From the NCBI GenBank assembly GCA_019843655.1, contig JACDQD010000002.1:3482585-3546584 (forward strand): a stretch of 64,000 nucleotides of DNA. The letters are read 5' to 3'. The stretch's first letter is position 1; each line of letters opens with the position of its first letter. The notes below the pieces were generated by a model. That model saw only the letters and a list, made by a program, of their open reading frames with translations. It did not search any database and had not been told where the DNA came from. Source of the stretch: Lethocerus indicus. Lineage: Eukaryota; Arthropoda; Insecta; Hemiptera; Belostomatidae. Positions 13,552-24,267 of the stretch are shown piece by piece. Made by a program: the position numbers and the translations under genes.

Positions 13552-13786
13552 GACAAACTTGACACGACGGAAATGTTGCTCTAATTTTCATTCGATGAGT
13601 TTGACTAAATTTCCTGATGGCAAACTGAAATTTTCTGAACTGTCGATCAAGAAGTTTCGAAGGATCTATTCGTCACGAATTTCGCACTTCGTACTCCACG
13701 TGCACGTATATTCCGGATTTTACGTTGGCAATTTCTATGCAAATTAAGCGCATTTATAAAAATTAATCGCTCATTGTATTTTCCAG

Positions 13787-14116
13787 GAGGAAACTGCGAG
13801 CGAAATCGAGGAGGAAATACAAACACAGCGAACACGACGTAAGTTCATATCTATTTCTGCTACTGTGTTGGGGCATAAATGACCTTTTGTATTACCACAG
13901 GAATTTAACAATACGATGGCCCAATTTTACAATTACTAAGAGCGGAGATCAGGTATCCTATTGAATCGCGTTTAGGGTTTCATCGCCATAGTTTTAGGTA
14001 AAGTATAATTTAGGTAATTGTTAATTAATTCTTCCCCCACAGAGAAGGAACGACACTTGCCAGAAAAATTTGCTGAATTCAAATTACAGAAAAAGGATAA
14101 GAAGGTGTTCAAATAA
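13787..14116 (+). CDS. Last two exons of an unrecognised gene (candidate)
   Basis: Join 13787-13838 and 14043-14116. The first exon lies between acceptor GTATTTTCCAG and donor CGAC|GTAAGTTC; the second follows acceptor CTTCCCCCACAG. Intron length is 204 bp. In the favoured frame the product ends EETASEIEEEIQTQRTR, then QKERHLPEKFAEFKLQKKDK, then KVFK and TAA: a highly charged, probably helical tail. AATAAA (14112-14117) overlaps the stop. All three frames are open through the first exon; another (RKLRAKSRRKYKHSEHD) stays open into the second. A possible earlier exon, 13552-13706, follows acceptor ACTTCTTTCAG and ends CAC|GTATAT. I do not recognise the protein. Confidence 0.4.
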
Positions 14117-16186
14117 ATCTGAATATAAAATTTTTACTTGAACTGGAACTTCATTAGACATAATGTCACTGTATTACAAATAATATTTCTCGGACGAATA
14201 ACTTTTTAGTTAACTAAGTTTGGCAGTTTCTGTTGATGCTCGTGTCTGGACAGAAAGTGAAATTTCTAATTTTCAAAAGTTTTATTCAAATGGACACGAT
14301 ACTGCGGAGACCACGGAAAAAATATCCGGCATAAATTGAATTAAAAATGGATCATATTGACGTCGATATTGACAGCGGACGAATAGAAGTTTCCAACGAG
14401 TCTATAACAAATGGAAGCCGTTGACAAATGGCACACTAAATGGTCTTTTACCTGTCTTTTACCCTTCGAGGTACAAAGCTCGAAACCGAAAGCTATAGAT
14501 GTTGCCCCGATAAATACAGGCCGGATAGCCCAACTCCGATAGCTTGCCCACAAACATCTAACACTCACTGTTAGACAATTTATTTTCCGACTGGAAATCC
14601 TTCCGAACCCATTGTTGACCCGTTAATTGATGACGCGTTGATTATTTTTCAACGATTGGAAAAAAGCGCATTACAAACAAACACATTGCACTGTAGATTG
14701 CACCCGACGATCGAATTACGAAGCAAAAGAACGAGGAAGAAATAGTATAGTGAGAATAACTGTTGGCTAATGTTCATCTTACTTTACTTGAGGAAATTGG
14801 CTAGTTTTATTCGAGTAATTTTCACCGAGATGAGAGTGCCAAATGCAAATGCAAATTACATTTTCCACTTTAAAGTGATGTTCTCACCCCTCTCCGGAAT
14901 GATTTAGACGAGTCATTTCGACTGGGCACTTATTACTTGACTTAGTAAATTCGAAAAGAGTCATTTAATTACTGATATTTCTTAACTTTCTTATCAGAAC
15001 TACTTTCCTATTTCATTTTTAAATCTTTTATTGACTCTGCAGAGTCTATTTAACCTACGAGAAATATTCATTACAGCTCGCCTCCTTTTACGAGTTTAAT
15101 GTCCACTTAGAGAATTATGAAGTGGTTCTCGCTATATTCCATCTTTCATAAAGTCTAAACTAATTAAGGAATCTAACATTTTCAAAGAAATGGGCACTAT
15201 TTCAATTTAATATCACGAATTATAAATTCGTATTTACTTTTTAAATAATCACTTTGACTAACAAATTTGTATACGATATGGGACCTTAATTTAAAAAAAA
15301 TTTAATGAATTCCGCTTATCAATCCAACCCAATATCTACAGTTCCCACTAAAATATTGATCAGTGTAAATATTTATTTCAGCAAACCCGTTATTTATCAA
15401 TAGAGTGGAAACAATTCGTGAAACTGAATGAAACCAGGAAAACCTAATGTAGGTTATCGAAATATTAGATTTCATTTTCTATTACTTGGTATTCTACCAA
15501 GTGTATCTTGAGGATGATGAAGTATCGGAGAGAATACTGATCTTCCCACGCGCACACACAATTTAAACCGCGGCGTCGTTGATTTATCGCTTCTGGAAGT
15601 ATGTAACCCGCGACTCGATATATTACACAGATGCGCGCAACCAGGTGTTACACCTTACGGGGGAAATACGAATTTCGACGTTGCTCGCGTCGTTCATGAA
15701 GCACGAATACGGCCGAGTTGAACGGGCCATGAAAAATGCGAACACTATCTGAAAAACATTACGGAAAATATAAAATGACTCAGTATATTCGGTCTATTAT
15801 TTCTCTTTGCCAACTTACGCTGAGTCGGTGCATTAACTAGACATCGCCAAACAATCGCATTTTAATATAGGAATTTTAAATTTAAATGAAGAACATTACA
15901 GGTTCCGTTTTTCTCAATCACTAAGATTGTATATGAGATACAAATCAACCTTAATGAGTTTGATTAACAACAAAGTACACAAATTAATCTCAGGTACGGC
16001 ATAATTTTGAACCCGCATAATTCAAGTCCCGTCTTCGCCTGTCAGTCAAGCGCTAGATTTATTGCAAAATTTTCGCTACCGATCATTAAATCTATCGGTA
16101 AATGACAATTTTCGTTCATCGGCGCGTCCCACCCTATCTCCGGTATCTCGGGCGACATTAGTCCGATAGAGGCGGCCCCCATTCGG

Positions 16187-16298
16187 TATAAAATAGAGCG
16201 GTGGGCCGGTTAATTGTCGAAGGTTTTCTATCTAAGCGAGGGCTGAAGGCCCCGGCCCAGGTGGTATGCGGCGGTTAGGGCCTAGCCTAATGCTAGGC
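16187..16298 (+). promoter_or_regulatory. TATA-box motif and hairpin in a GC-rich block
   Basis: TATAAAAT (16187-16194) stands in GC-rich surroundings as a core promoter would. About 90 bp on, GCCTAGC (16280-16286) and GCTAGGC (16292-16298) form a perfect 7-bp stem with a 5-base loop. No open frame of a known protein follows, and no initiator consensus is clear 25-30 bp downstream. A promoter is possible but unproven. Confidence 0.25.
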
Positions 16299-16381
16299 GT
16301 GGCCCCTGTCGCTAGGGCCACACCCCGGTCAGCCCGTCCACCGCGACCGACAGGACATTCCTCGAGTTCCTCCCCCTCCAG

Positions 16382-16403
16382 CCCCCCACCCCCACCCCCC
16401 CCC
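16382..16403 (-). other. G-quadruplex motif, minus strand
   Basis: CCCCCCACCCCCACCCCCCC on the plus strand, at the right edge of the GC-rich block 16130-16420. Confidence 0.75.
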
Positions 16404-16844
16404 GCCGGGGCTTAAAACAAGAAACCTGTGTGACACCCGTCCTTCGGGAGACGGTAAAAAAGAATGGTCGTAACCCCCACCGCTACCCTCGACATCCTTC
16501 GGTACAAAAAATTAAATTTACGAGCTTGTAATTCTGCGGTTAACAGTAGTTTGCAACCTTTGATATATTGTGGCGGCCGGGGACCGCCGGGAATTCAGAA
16601 TTGGAACCGTCCATTAACTCCTTTTTGTCCGTCTCCGGTAATTTACTGTTACAGATACTACAGCCCTAACAGATCTGTCGGGAAAGCCCACTTTATTACT
16701 TCCCCCGGTTGACAATAGAAGAAAATGCGGACGCTAATTTAGAAAAATTAATTCGCGATAAATAACGATCGTCGGGTGCTGGGGGAAAGAATGTTTCTTG
16801 AAACGTAGTTCATAAAGCCTTATCAATATGACGCTTGTTTTGTT

Positions 16845-17362
16845 TTCTTTTTTTTATTGTACAATCAACTATATGCCAGTTATAGGTACAATTGCGGTTC
16901 GTTTGATTAGTTTCACTCAATAAAGACGTCACCTGTATGTACTTATGGCCTACAGAAAGTCCCTAGGCCAGTGGCGTTTAAGCCGACGATAATGGATGGG
17001 TAAAAGAGGAAAGGGACTGAACGAGTGGATTTGGATGTGGAGAGAGGCGGGAATGGAATTTAAGGAAGCGTGATTTTGCGACTTCGTCGGTTAGCAACAT
17101 ACCGGGGAGCATTAAGAATGGTAAGAAGTACTTTTTTGACTGGAATGTTTGGATGCGAGCGATGTTGGATTTCTTGGCGGAACCCCATAGTTCTATTCCG
17201 TATGTCCGTGTCGGTTTTAGTACAGCTTTATATATTGTCAGTTTGTTGACTATTGTCAGTTTTGATGTCCTTTTCAAAAGAGGTCTCAACAGTCCAAATT
17301 TACGATTTAGATCTGTTCTTTTCAGTCGGGTATGGGGATTCCAGGTGAATGTCGACACTAAA
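16845..17362 (-). mobile_element. Jockey-like retrotransposon, 5'-truncated, 3' end with poly(A)
   Basis: On the minus strand the frame reads TWNPHTRLKRTDLNRKFGLL, then KLTIYKAVLKPTRTYGIELW and SAKKSNIARIQTFQSK, the C-terminal thumb region of a jockey-clade reverse transcriptase. Compared with the 23281 copy, about 40 bp are lost where QSK should lead into the next segment; the frame still continues to DEVAKSRFLKFHSRL and the end. A 3' untranslated stretch and an A-rich tail (T-rich on the plus strand, 16836-16857) follow. Such 5'-truncated copies are dead on arrival. Confidence 0.9.
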
Positions 17363-20311
17363 TTTATAACTTTATTCGTTGACGCATAATTTATTTTTTT
17401 TTTTAATTCAGAGAACGCTTTCACGCAATAGACCGACCGACTGTTGCAGGGAACTCTAGTTACCGTTATTCATTCGGGGGCGGTTTGAAATTTTTCAGCA
17501 GTTCGCTTTTAATGAGCAAATTCTATACAGAGTAGCCGGGGCAGCAGCGGTCAATGTACGGATTATACGGGATATCTCCCGGCGAGAACAATGCTCGTGC
17601 ATAGAGGCAAGGAAGAGGAGGAGTATTCAGCAGGAGAAGAGAGTGGTACTATAGGGGTGGGGGTGGTGGAGGAGGAGGAAGGGAGAGCTTGTAGTCATTT
17701 ACAAACAAACGGACAGGCGGACATGGAAGCCAAACCTGAGGGAGCAATACGGCCTCTTATTAGGCTCCCTCTCTAGGGACGGCCGCTCTCCCCAGGGACG
17801 TCAGGTGCAATCCCTCGGATGCATTCACTTAATTCAAACGAGATTGCAGTCTCTAACCCATTTTAGGAGACGCGGCGTTACTGCTGATTCAACAATCTGA
17901 CGGAACACTTCTGTTAATTACCGGTTTAACGCGTTGATCACTCGCACCAAATTGCACGTGTAAAGGTATGGAACGCCTGATATTAACATGACAAGTTAGA
18001 TTATAACGTCCAAATGAATCAAAGAAGAGAATTTCTCGAAACTGAATCTTTCAATTATGTTCATCAGGAAGGTTATTTTTGGGGCTGTTAAAATTACGCA
18101 TAATTTAGTGCAAAAAATGAAATAAATAGGTTATTGAATAAATTGCCGATATTCGCGGGATAGTTGAACAGTAAATTGAGCATAATGTTTATGGTCGATA
18201 TTTAAGATTTCTCTCGTTTAATATTTAATGAGTGGGGGCCGGTTCGTGGTTCATTCGTGATGAATGATTCATTAAAACCTTCCAAATCCCCGCCATCGCC
18301 CAAACTGTAATGAGTACACGACCTCCATTTCGCCCCCGTGTTCCCATCCGTCCCACGTCACTACAACTGGGCGCGATTTGTATTCAAAAAATGCTCGAAT
18401 ACGACCCCCGCCTATTCCTCCTCCTTTCTTATTCGCGAGGCGTCACCTCCCCTACACAAAATATGACCAGCGTCACCTCGACGATATTGCAACCCCGAGT
18501 CTCCAATAACGCTAATAGATGTTTCTTTAAATAGTCGGTTCGAGAAAATTGAGCCATTAAAATAATTGTCCGCAGTCGGCCGAATAGGGAAATTCGAAAA
18601 ATTGCTTTGTTACGAAATCTCAGCTCGTCGTCGCCCTTCACTTCTGTCGGGGGAAGGGGGGGGGATTATATCGATTTATTATCTTTCAATTGCACGAACT
18701 TTATTATTCAAATTGTTTTACCGTTGGTTACGCAAGGAAGAACTATTTTTAGACCCGTTATTTCGAATAAAAATTCAAAAACATTCCATACTTTGAGTCA
18801 CCGTTTATTTGTACAATTTTATACTCACACAGTTTGGTATTCTCTTCACGGTCCTAGTTATTACTTATTACGGAGTGACCTATTGGGTACACCGAGGTTG
18901 AACTAGGGAAAATTTTCACACGAATGAGCCGCCTACGGTATGTAAACAGTGGGAATATCGATAATTTCCCTTTCTGCGACTACCTGGAGGTCCGAACAGT
19001 GCCCAATTCCATCCTGTGTCCCCCGATACGGGAGCGGACCGTTAAATCGTGTATGAGATGAGATGTTGGGTTTTTTTTTTTATTAACTTTATTTATTGTA
19101 CAATCAACTGTATACCAGTTGCGGTGGTAGATTGGCTTCCGCCTATTATAATGTGAATGGGCCACCCTCCGGACACCCTCACCACGGGTAGCAGCTCGAC
19201 ACTGTATACAAACAGTACAAACAGAGAGCCCATTAACACGTCCCCTAGCCGGTTAGTTAGCTCCCTGCCAGAGCTACCGATAGCACGTATGGACAGGACA
19301 TACGTCGAAATGAATATACCGCACTAAGATAATTCTTTCTTGGCCAAATTAGTACTAAACAATACTTTGAAAAGGCTACTGAAGGGGCCAAATAATTTAT
19401 TTAATGTAACCCCATCCCCCATTATTTAAATTAAAAAGGCCAATTAGAGAACATTTTAAGGCGGCCGAATGTGACACCGGCGAGTGGTATAAAATCTCGA
19501 GCGTCTTTTTTAACGTTTAAGCCCTAGAGATTTGCCCCTGTTGAGCCGCCACTTGGGAAATAATTAGAAGCCCTGGCTCAGCCACTTTGGAATATTAGTC
19601 TGCGGCATATAACGAGCTCCAGCATTTTTTACATTAATGTCGCTTCCACTTTTCCGCTCAAGAAAGTCTCGTATTCTCTTCTTAACGGTAAATATGTGAC
19701 ATACCGGTTATTATATCACTTTATGAACGAACATTCAAATGAATTTAGACATCTAAATATAAGACTGTATAAGATACAACCTGTATTACTGTACTATTTT
19801 TTCAGCAGAGACGGGCGGTAAATGAATAATGGGCGTCTTCTTAGTTTACACGGGTTATTTACGTGGTTTCAATTAAGTTTACTCTGCGATCGGGGTAAAA
19901 TTTTTCTCTTCATTGTTTGGTTAAACTTACACCTCTCGGGGTTTTTATACAGTTTAACCCAGGTGTACTATACAAAAATCCCTTGGTAAGATAAAAAAAA
20001 CACCTTTAGTAATATATTACAACGTTATATATTTTACAATAACGTGTATATAGTTGTCTTAATTTCTAGTAGACCAGAGAGGAAATTTGGAAAATAATAA
20101 TAACAGTGGGAAATGACTGACGGAAGGAAAATAAAAATATTAACGATTAATTAGTTATTTACCTGAGAATTGGGCAAAAATATGAATCCGAGGACTAGAA
20201 CAATAGACTAGAAAGGATTGATAACTAAGGAGAAAACTGTCCGCGATCTAAATATACGACGGGTGTTTTATAGTGAAAATTAAAAGTCTATTTAGTCCGG
20301 TGGCGATGGTA
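17363..20311. other. Intergenic DNA around a retrotransposon tail
   Basis: Purine-rich stretch at 17605-17700; short frames at 18310-18906 overlap and shift without a family match. Apart from the 19070 jockey-like tail I see nothing more. Confidence 0.5.
19070..19120 (-). mobile_element. Orphan 3' end of the jockey-like family
   Basis: The 30 bp before position 19120 (ATTGTACAATCAACTGTATA and flanks) match the 3' end of the 16845 copy (ATTGTACAATCAACTATATG) with few changes, and both are followed on the minus strand by an AATAAA-like signal and an A-run. The stretch to the right, up to about 19300, may belong to the same copy's untranslated region but has no counterpart to compare with. Confidence 0.5.
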
Positions 20312-21004
20312 TCAGGGAATACCGTTGTGCCATTTATGTTTTACGGTTAAGTTTACGAGTCGAGTCCTGCTGGGGACTAAAGAGGCCGAAATTCCAATCA
20401 ATGGCCGATAAGAGGTTAAGTTGCTATTAATAGAGCGTTGTTTTTCATTATCGAGGCTGTCATCAAGAGTTAGTGGGACGTCGGGTCTGAAATTCGATAG
20501 GGAGCGCCAAGATTCTATCTGTAGTTTTAGAACGGGGCCCACATTCATCACATCCACCTTCCTGTCTAGGGCCGGGGCGCAACGGCGACGCCTCCCCGCC
20601 CTATAGACCGGTTTAGACGGGGTCCAACGGCGAATTATGTCTGCCCCGTTTAGTTCAGTCCTAGGCCCGATCATTTTCTTTATTTCATTCACAACGGGCC
20701 GAGATAGGGCCGAACAGTATATCGCCGTCGGAACGCCTAATATCGCGTCATCAGTAGGTGCGATTCGTGATAGCGGAGTTAAACCATTGTCGAAAAAACG
20801 ATGTCTCTGACATGTTCTCGAGAAGGGCATATTTGCAAACAAAATACTGTTTAATGTCGCACATTTGTTTTGCGTTAAATAAATATATGTACGCGATTTG
20901 ATAAATGAGATAATTTTATGAATACAAATATTGGTGACTCCAAAAAACGTTGGTGAAACCTTTACACTGCTTTGGAACAATTCTCGCTTCTGTAACGTTC
21001 CCAT
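20312..21004 (-). CDS. 230-codon open reading frame, unrecognised
   Basis: A true ATG (21004) opens 230 codons to a stop at 20312, the longest frame in the window outside the aminopeptidase. The product is basic and starts with a hydrophobic/aromatic half (IHKIISFIKSRTYIYLTQ), then a polar half with an RRRR run. There is no signal peptide, transmembrane segment, zinc motif or known domain that I can see. Part of the frame overlies a GC-rich block (20520-20720) with few stops by composition. It could be a chance frame over conserved non-coding DNA or a lineage-specific gene. Confidence 0.2.
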   Translation of the reverse strand: MGTLQKRELFQSSVKVSPTFFGVTNICIHKIISFIKSRTYIYLTQNKCATLNSILFANMPFSRTCQRHRFFDNGLTPLSRIAPTDDAILGVPTAIYCSALSRPVVNEIKKMIGPRTELNGADIIRRWTPSKPVYRAGRRRRCAPALDRKVDVMNVGPVLKLQIESWRSLSNFRPDVPLTLDDSLDNEKQRSINSNLTSYRPLIGISASLVPSRTRLVNLTVKHKWHNGIP

Positions 21005-23280
21005 TATGAGTTATGGAATAGATAAAAATTCAAACATTTCGCGTGTAACACGCTCAAATGTGGAATTGGAATGGTACGCCCTGAACCTTTGAATTAGGTT
21101 AAAACATATACTGGTGGATACACCCATATAGGTGCAGGGAATTCGCCAATTCCTAGAAGCCGGCTGGAGCTTACAACATCAATTATGGAGTTCAGAGGTG
21201 ATCGGGTAATCGACGGCATAATTACAGCTACCGGTTAATTCAGTAGCTCGGATGGAAATTGTAATAATTCAGCGAAATTCGAAATACGATTGATTTTCGG
21301 CGGTGTTCGAATAGCTCAGTCGAAACAGACTGATCGCGGCGGAACAATTAACTGGTTATTCGATTCTGGAATTGTTTCGGGCCGAAATGGATTAAATACG
21401 CCGACCGAGTTATTTGGGCGCGTCCTTTCATTTCAACGAATCCCCCGGCCACGACGAATGAAAGGCTGGTGAAAGGCCTAATGGCGACAATTGGTTCGAG
21501 TCCATTGTTCCGTTTAGAGTATAAAATATATAATTGTACAGGTCGTTTGGAAAGAAGCCCGACTGCTTCTAAAAGCTGTGCGAAATGAATATTCATACCG
21601 CCTGTATAACTACTAAATATGATAAAGAGTTTCGGCGATCATAATTTTTATGATGAAACATTAAAAAAACAACAGTTTCTAGAACTTTGAAAGTACTTCG
21701 GTCCTATTTTGCAAGACAAATTAATTTCTTTGCATACAGTTGTGTCTAGATAAAAAAAGATGCCATGCACCCAACTCCTATCCATTAATATCCTTCTGCC
21801 AGATAAATAAAAGATACGCCGGGCGGGTTCGCTATAAATTACCCAACTGCAACGATTAGCCCTTTGATGAAACCTGTATGCAGCGGCGGGTCATACAATA
21901 AGGCATTGTATTTATTCCTTTTAGACATTCACGACTTCGTGAACATTCGTGAACTCACGTTTTTCTTTCACTCATCTTTTCAATGTTAATTGCCAACATT
22001 TGAAACGCCACTATGCTAATATTGCGCCGTGAATATATTTTTTTCTTAGTTAATCCAACAAGCGAACACGGTCACGACACCTGCCGAATTTCGGTTTTAC
22101 CTGGGTGGCTTGGGTATATAACAACATTCTAAATACAACTATGGCGTATACACATCCTTTTTGAAAGTGCAATATCGACGAAAGAAAATCTAAGGTAAAA
22201 TCTTCTGTACTGAATATGGATCTTGCCAAGAACGTTCCATCCCGCTGAGAATTAATTTGTGTTGTAATGAGACCCACGATCTGAAATAGAAGCACAGGAT
22301 ATTCTCTATCTGTTATTATACACGTAATTATACATTAGCAATGTGAATATAAAATTTCTTGATCGATAGATGTAAAAAATTCTAATTTAAACAGCATTTT
22401 TTGGTGTTCACTGCAGTAAATAATTGTCTCGACTGCAGTCTAGTTAGAACAATTCGTCCAATTAATTTAAAAACAGTATGAGTAACAGAAAAAGAATGTT
22501 TTGACCGAATTTCGACTTACAAACAAGAATTCCTAATTTGCGACCGCAGGATGTTGCCCAATTGAACAACCCGACTGAAAACTCTCATTTAATGTATTCC
22601 GAGGGGGAAGAATTTCTATTAAAGTTTTGCACTCGGGTGAAACCCCGGGTTCCGCTCGGTTTCCAGCTAAACGGCGCTTGATGAACTCGTGCCCAACTAC
22701 TGGAAAAACTTCGAGTCCGTTTAAATGGACTTCTGCAAAGTTCGGATCTTTAATCCGCCCGACTTTAATTATTGAACAGTTCTCGGAGAAGAGACAAGAG
22801 GGAATTAGAGCCGGAAGGGGCCGGAAGGGAGTTCATCCCTTGTGAAAACACCAAGAGCGAATTAAATATGGATTCGCGAGATTAACGCCTAGGCAGAGAT
22901 CTGTTTAACATTATACTATATTTTTCATTACATATTTATAATGTTTTTAAATTTATTCGATAAATAATCGAATTTACGTCATTGTCTGAATGTAGTTTCA
23001 GTATCAGTATAGTAGTATAGTATAGTATCAGTTTTAGTATAGTTGAATATAACAATATACCGCCTCGTATATTTTTGTAAATATGTGACGCGAAATGTGG
23101 AAAAAAAGGTTATTTGTTGTGTCACCTGCGTGCGAATGCCGTTTTGCGGGGTAAATGGAATGGCATTCCCTCACAAACATTCCTTGTCTGATGAATCCCA
23201 CCCCATAGCCGCGCGGCTACTACTGTTCAGCACAACTCATTACAACGATGTTATATTTTAATGTATCTGTTTTGGAATAG
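21005..23280. other. Intergenic DNA
   Basis: No frame above 85 codons and no family pattern. The AGTAT repeat lies near the right edge. Confidence 0.55.
23000..23045 (+). repeat. Degenerate AGTAT repeat
   Basis: Units of CAGTAT, AGTAGTAT and AGTATAGTAT alternate for about 46 bp; the repeat lies 240 bp before a jockey-like insertion. Confidence 0.8.
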
Positions 23281-23786
23281 AATTTCACTGCACGCTACCT
23301 GTCCATCGCCTGTGTTCAAATATTGGTTATTTCCTGGTATATTATTCTCCGCCCAACAGCAGGCTCGCTACCTCGGGCTCTGTATAGACAATAGAGTCAC
23401 GTGGAATCCCCATACCCGACTGAAAAAGAACAGATCTAAATCGTAAATTTGGACTGTTGAGACCTCTTGTGAAGAGGACATCAAAACTGACAATATATAA
23501 AGCCATGAGGGTTCCGCCAAGAAATCCAACATCGCTCGCATCCAAACATTCCAGTCAAAAGTCCTTCGTACCATCCTTAATGCTCCCCCCGGTATGTTTC
23601 CAACCGAACAATCCATAATGACCTCAACATACCGAGAGTCGACGAAGTCGCAAAATCACGCTTCCTTAAATTCCATTCCCGCCTCTCTCCACATCCAAAT
23701 CCACTCGTTCAGTCCCTTTCCTCTTTTACCCATCCATCTTTTAAACGCCACTGGCCTAGAGACTTTCTGTTGAATTAAAAAAAATA
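23281..23786 (+). mobile_element. Jockey-like retrotransposon fragment next to a host exon
   Basis: Plus-strand reading gives QQQARYLGLCIDNRVTWNPH then, after a frameshift, GSAKKSNIARIQTFQSKVLR and TILNAP, then the conserved end as far as NATGLETFC. It holds the segment missing from the 16845 copy. An A-rich tail follows (23776-23786). Several frameshifts and stops; 5'-truncated. It lies about 40 bp before the splice acceptor at 23828, so it sits in the intron or flank of the membrane-protein gene. Confidence 0.9.
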
Positions 23787-23828
23787 TTATTCTCGCCGTT
23801 GTACGCACTGTTGAAATAACTGTTGCAG

Positions 23829-24091
23829 GGTTCGGAGTAATGGACGATGAGGTGACGATCCTCGGTCTGGTCGCTATCCTGGTGGTTGGTACGGTGGCGA
23901 TGGTGGCCCTGCTCAGCTGTTACGTGTGCGTCTTCAGACAGCTCTGCTGCCAGCCACTCCATCCGGACCCGAAGAGGAGGCGCCAGGACAGCAGCTTCGT
24001 CCCCGAAGAACTACAGATGGCCGAGACGACGCAGAACGTCGAGATAAGCGTCGGCACAATCAACGAGGCCGACAACTCCAAGCCGGCATAG
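23829..24091 (+). CDS. Terminal exon of a small single-pass membrane protein
   Basis: The acceptor AACTGTTGCAG precedes 23829. The first ATG is 23840 (83 residues to the TAG at 24089), but the frame is open from the splice site (FGVMDDE), so coding may begin in an unseen upstream exon. Residues 7-29 from this Met form one strong transmembrane segment (ILGLVAILVVGTVAMVALL), followed by Cys27, Cys30, Cys36 and Cys37 at the membrane face, likely acylation sites, then a basic stretch (KRRR) and a polar acidic tail. Charge placement suggests the tail is cytoplasmic. GC-rich third codon positions like those of the aminopeptidase support real coding. AATAAA follows at 24262. I do not recognise the family. 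A jockey-like fragment ends about 40 bp upstream, within the preceding intron or 5' flank. Confidence 0.72.
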
Positions 24092-24261
24092 CACATAGTC
24101 ACAGTCACACACACAGTGACCTTCCGGCGTGATATCGGCTATCGACAACTGAGCGAAGACACTGGCGCAAAGGAATAAGGTGTAATTCAATTAAGATTGT
24201 ATCGAATAATGCTAAAAATTAAAGTGGTAAATCTTGGGTAATTTCACAGGCCGATACCCGC

Positions 24262-24267
24262 AATAAA
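24262..24267 (+). terminator. Poly(A) signal after the membrane-protein exon
   Basis: AATAAA lies 171 bp after the stop at 24091 and is followed within 20 bp by an A-rich run and further AAATAAATAAA repeats. This gives a plausible short 3' untranslated region. Confidence 0.6.

Larger units (their letters stand above)
14118..16844. other. Intergenic DNA
   Basis: AT-rich without genes to about 15540, then CpG-rich stretches at 15540-15740 and 16130-16430 (with the TATA motif, hairpin and C-runs listed separately). Confidence 0.5.

Noticed and set aside
21488..21506. tRNA-like GGTTCGAGTCC
   Set aside because: The T-arm stem has mismatches and there is no A-box or acceptor stem.
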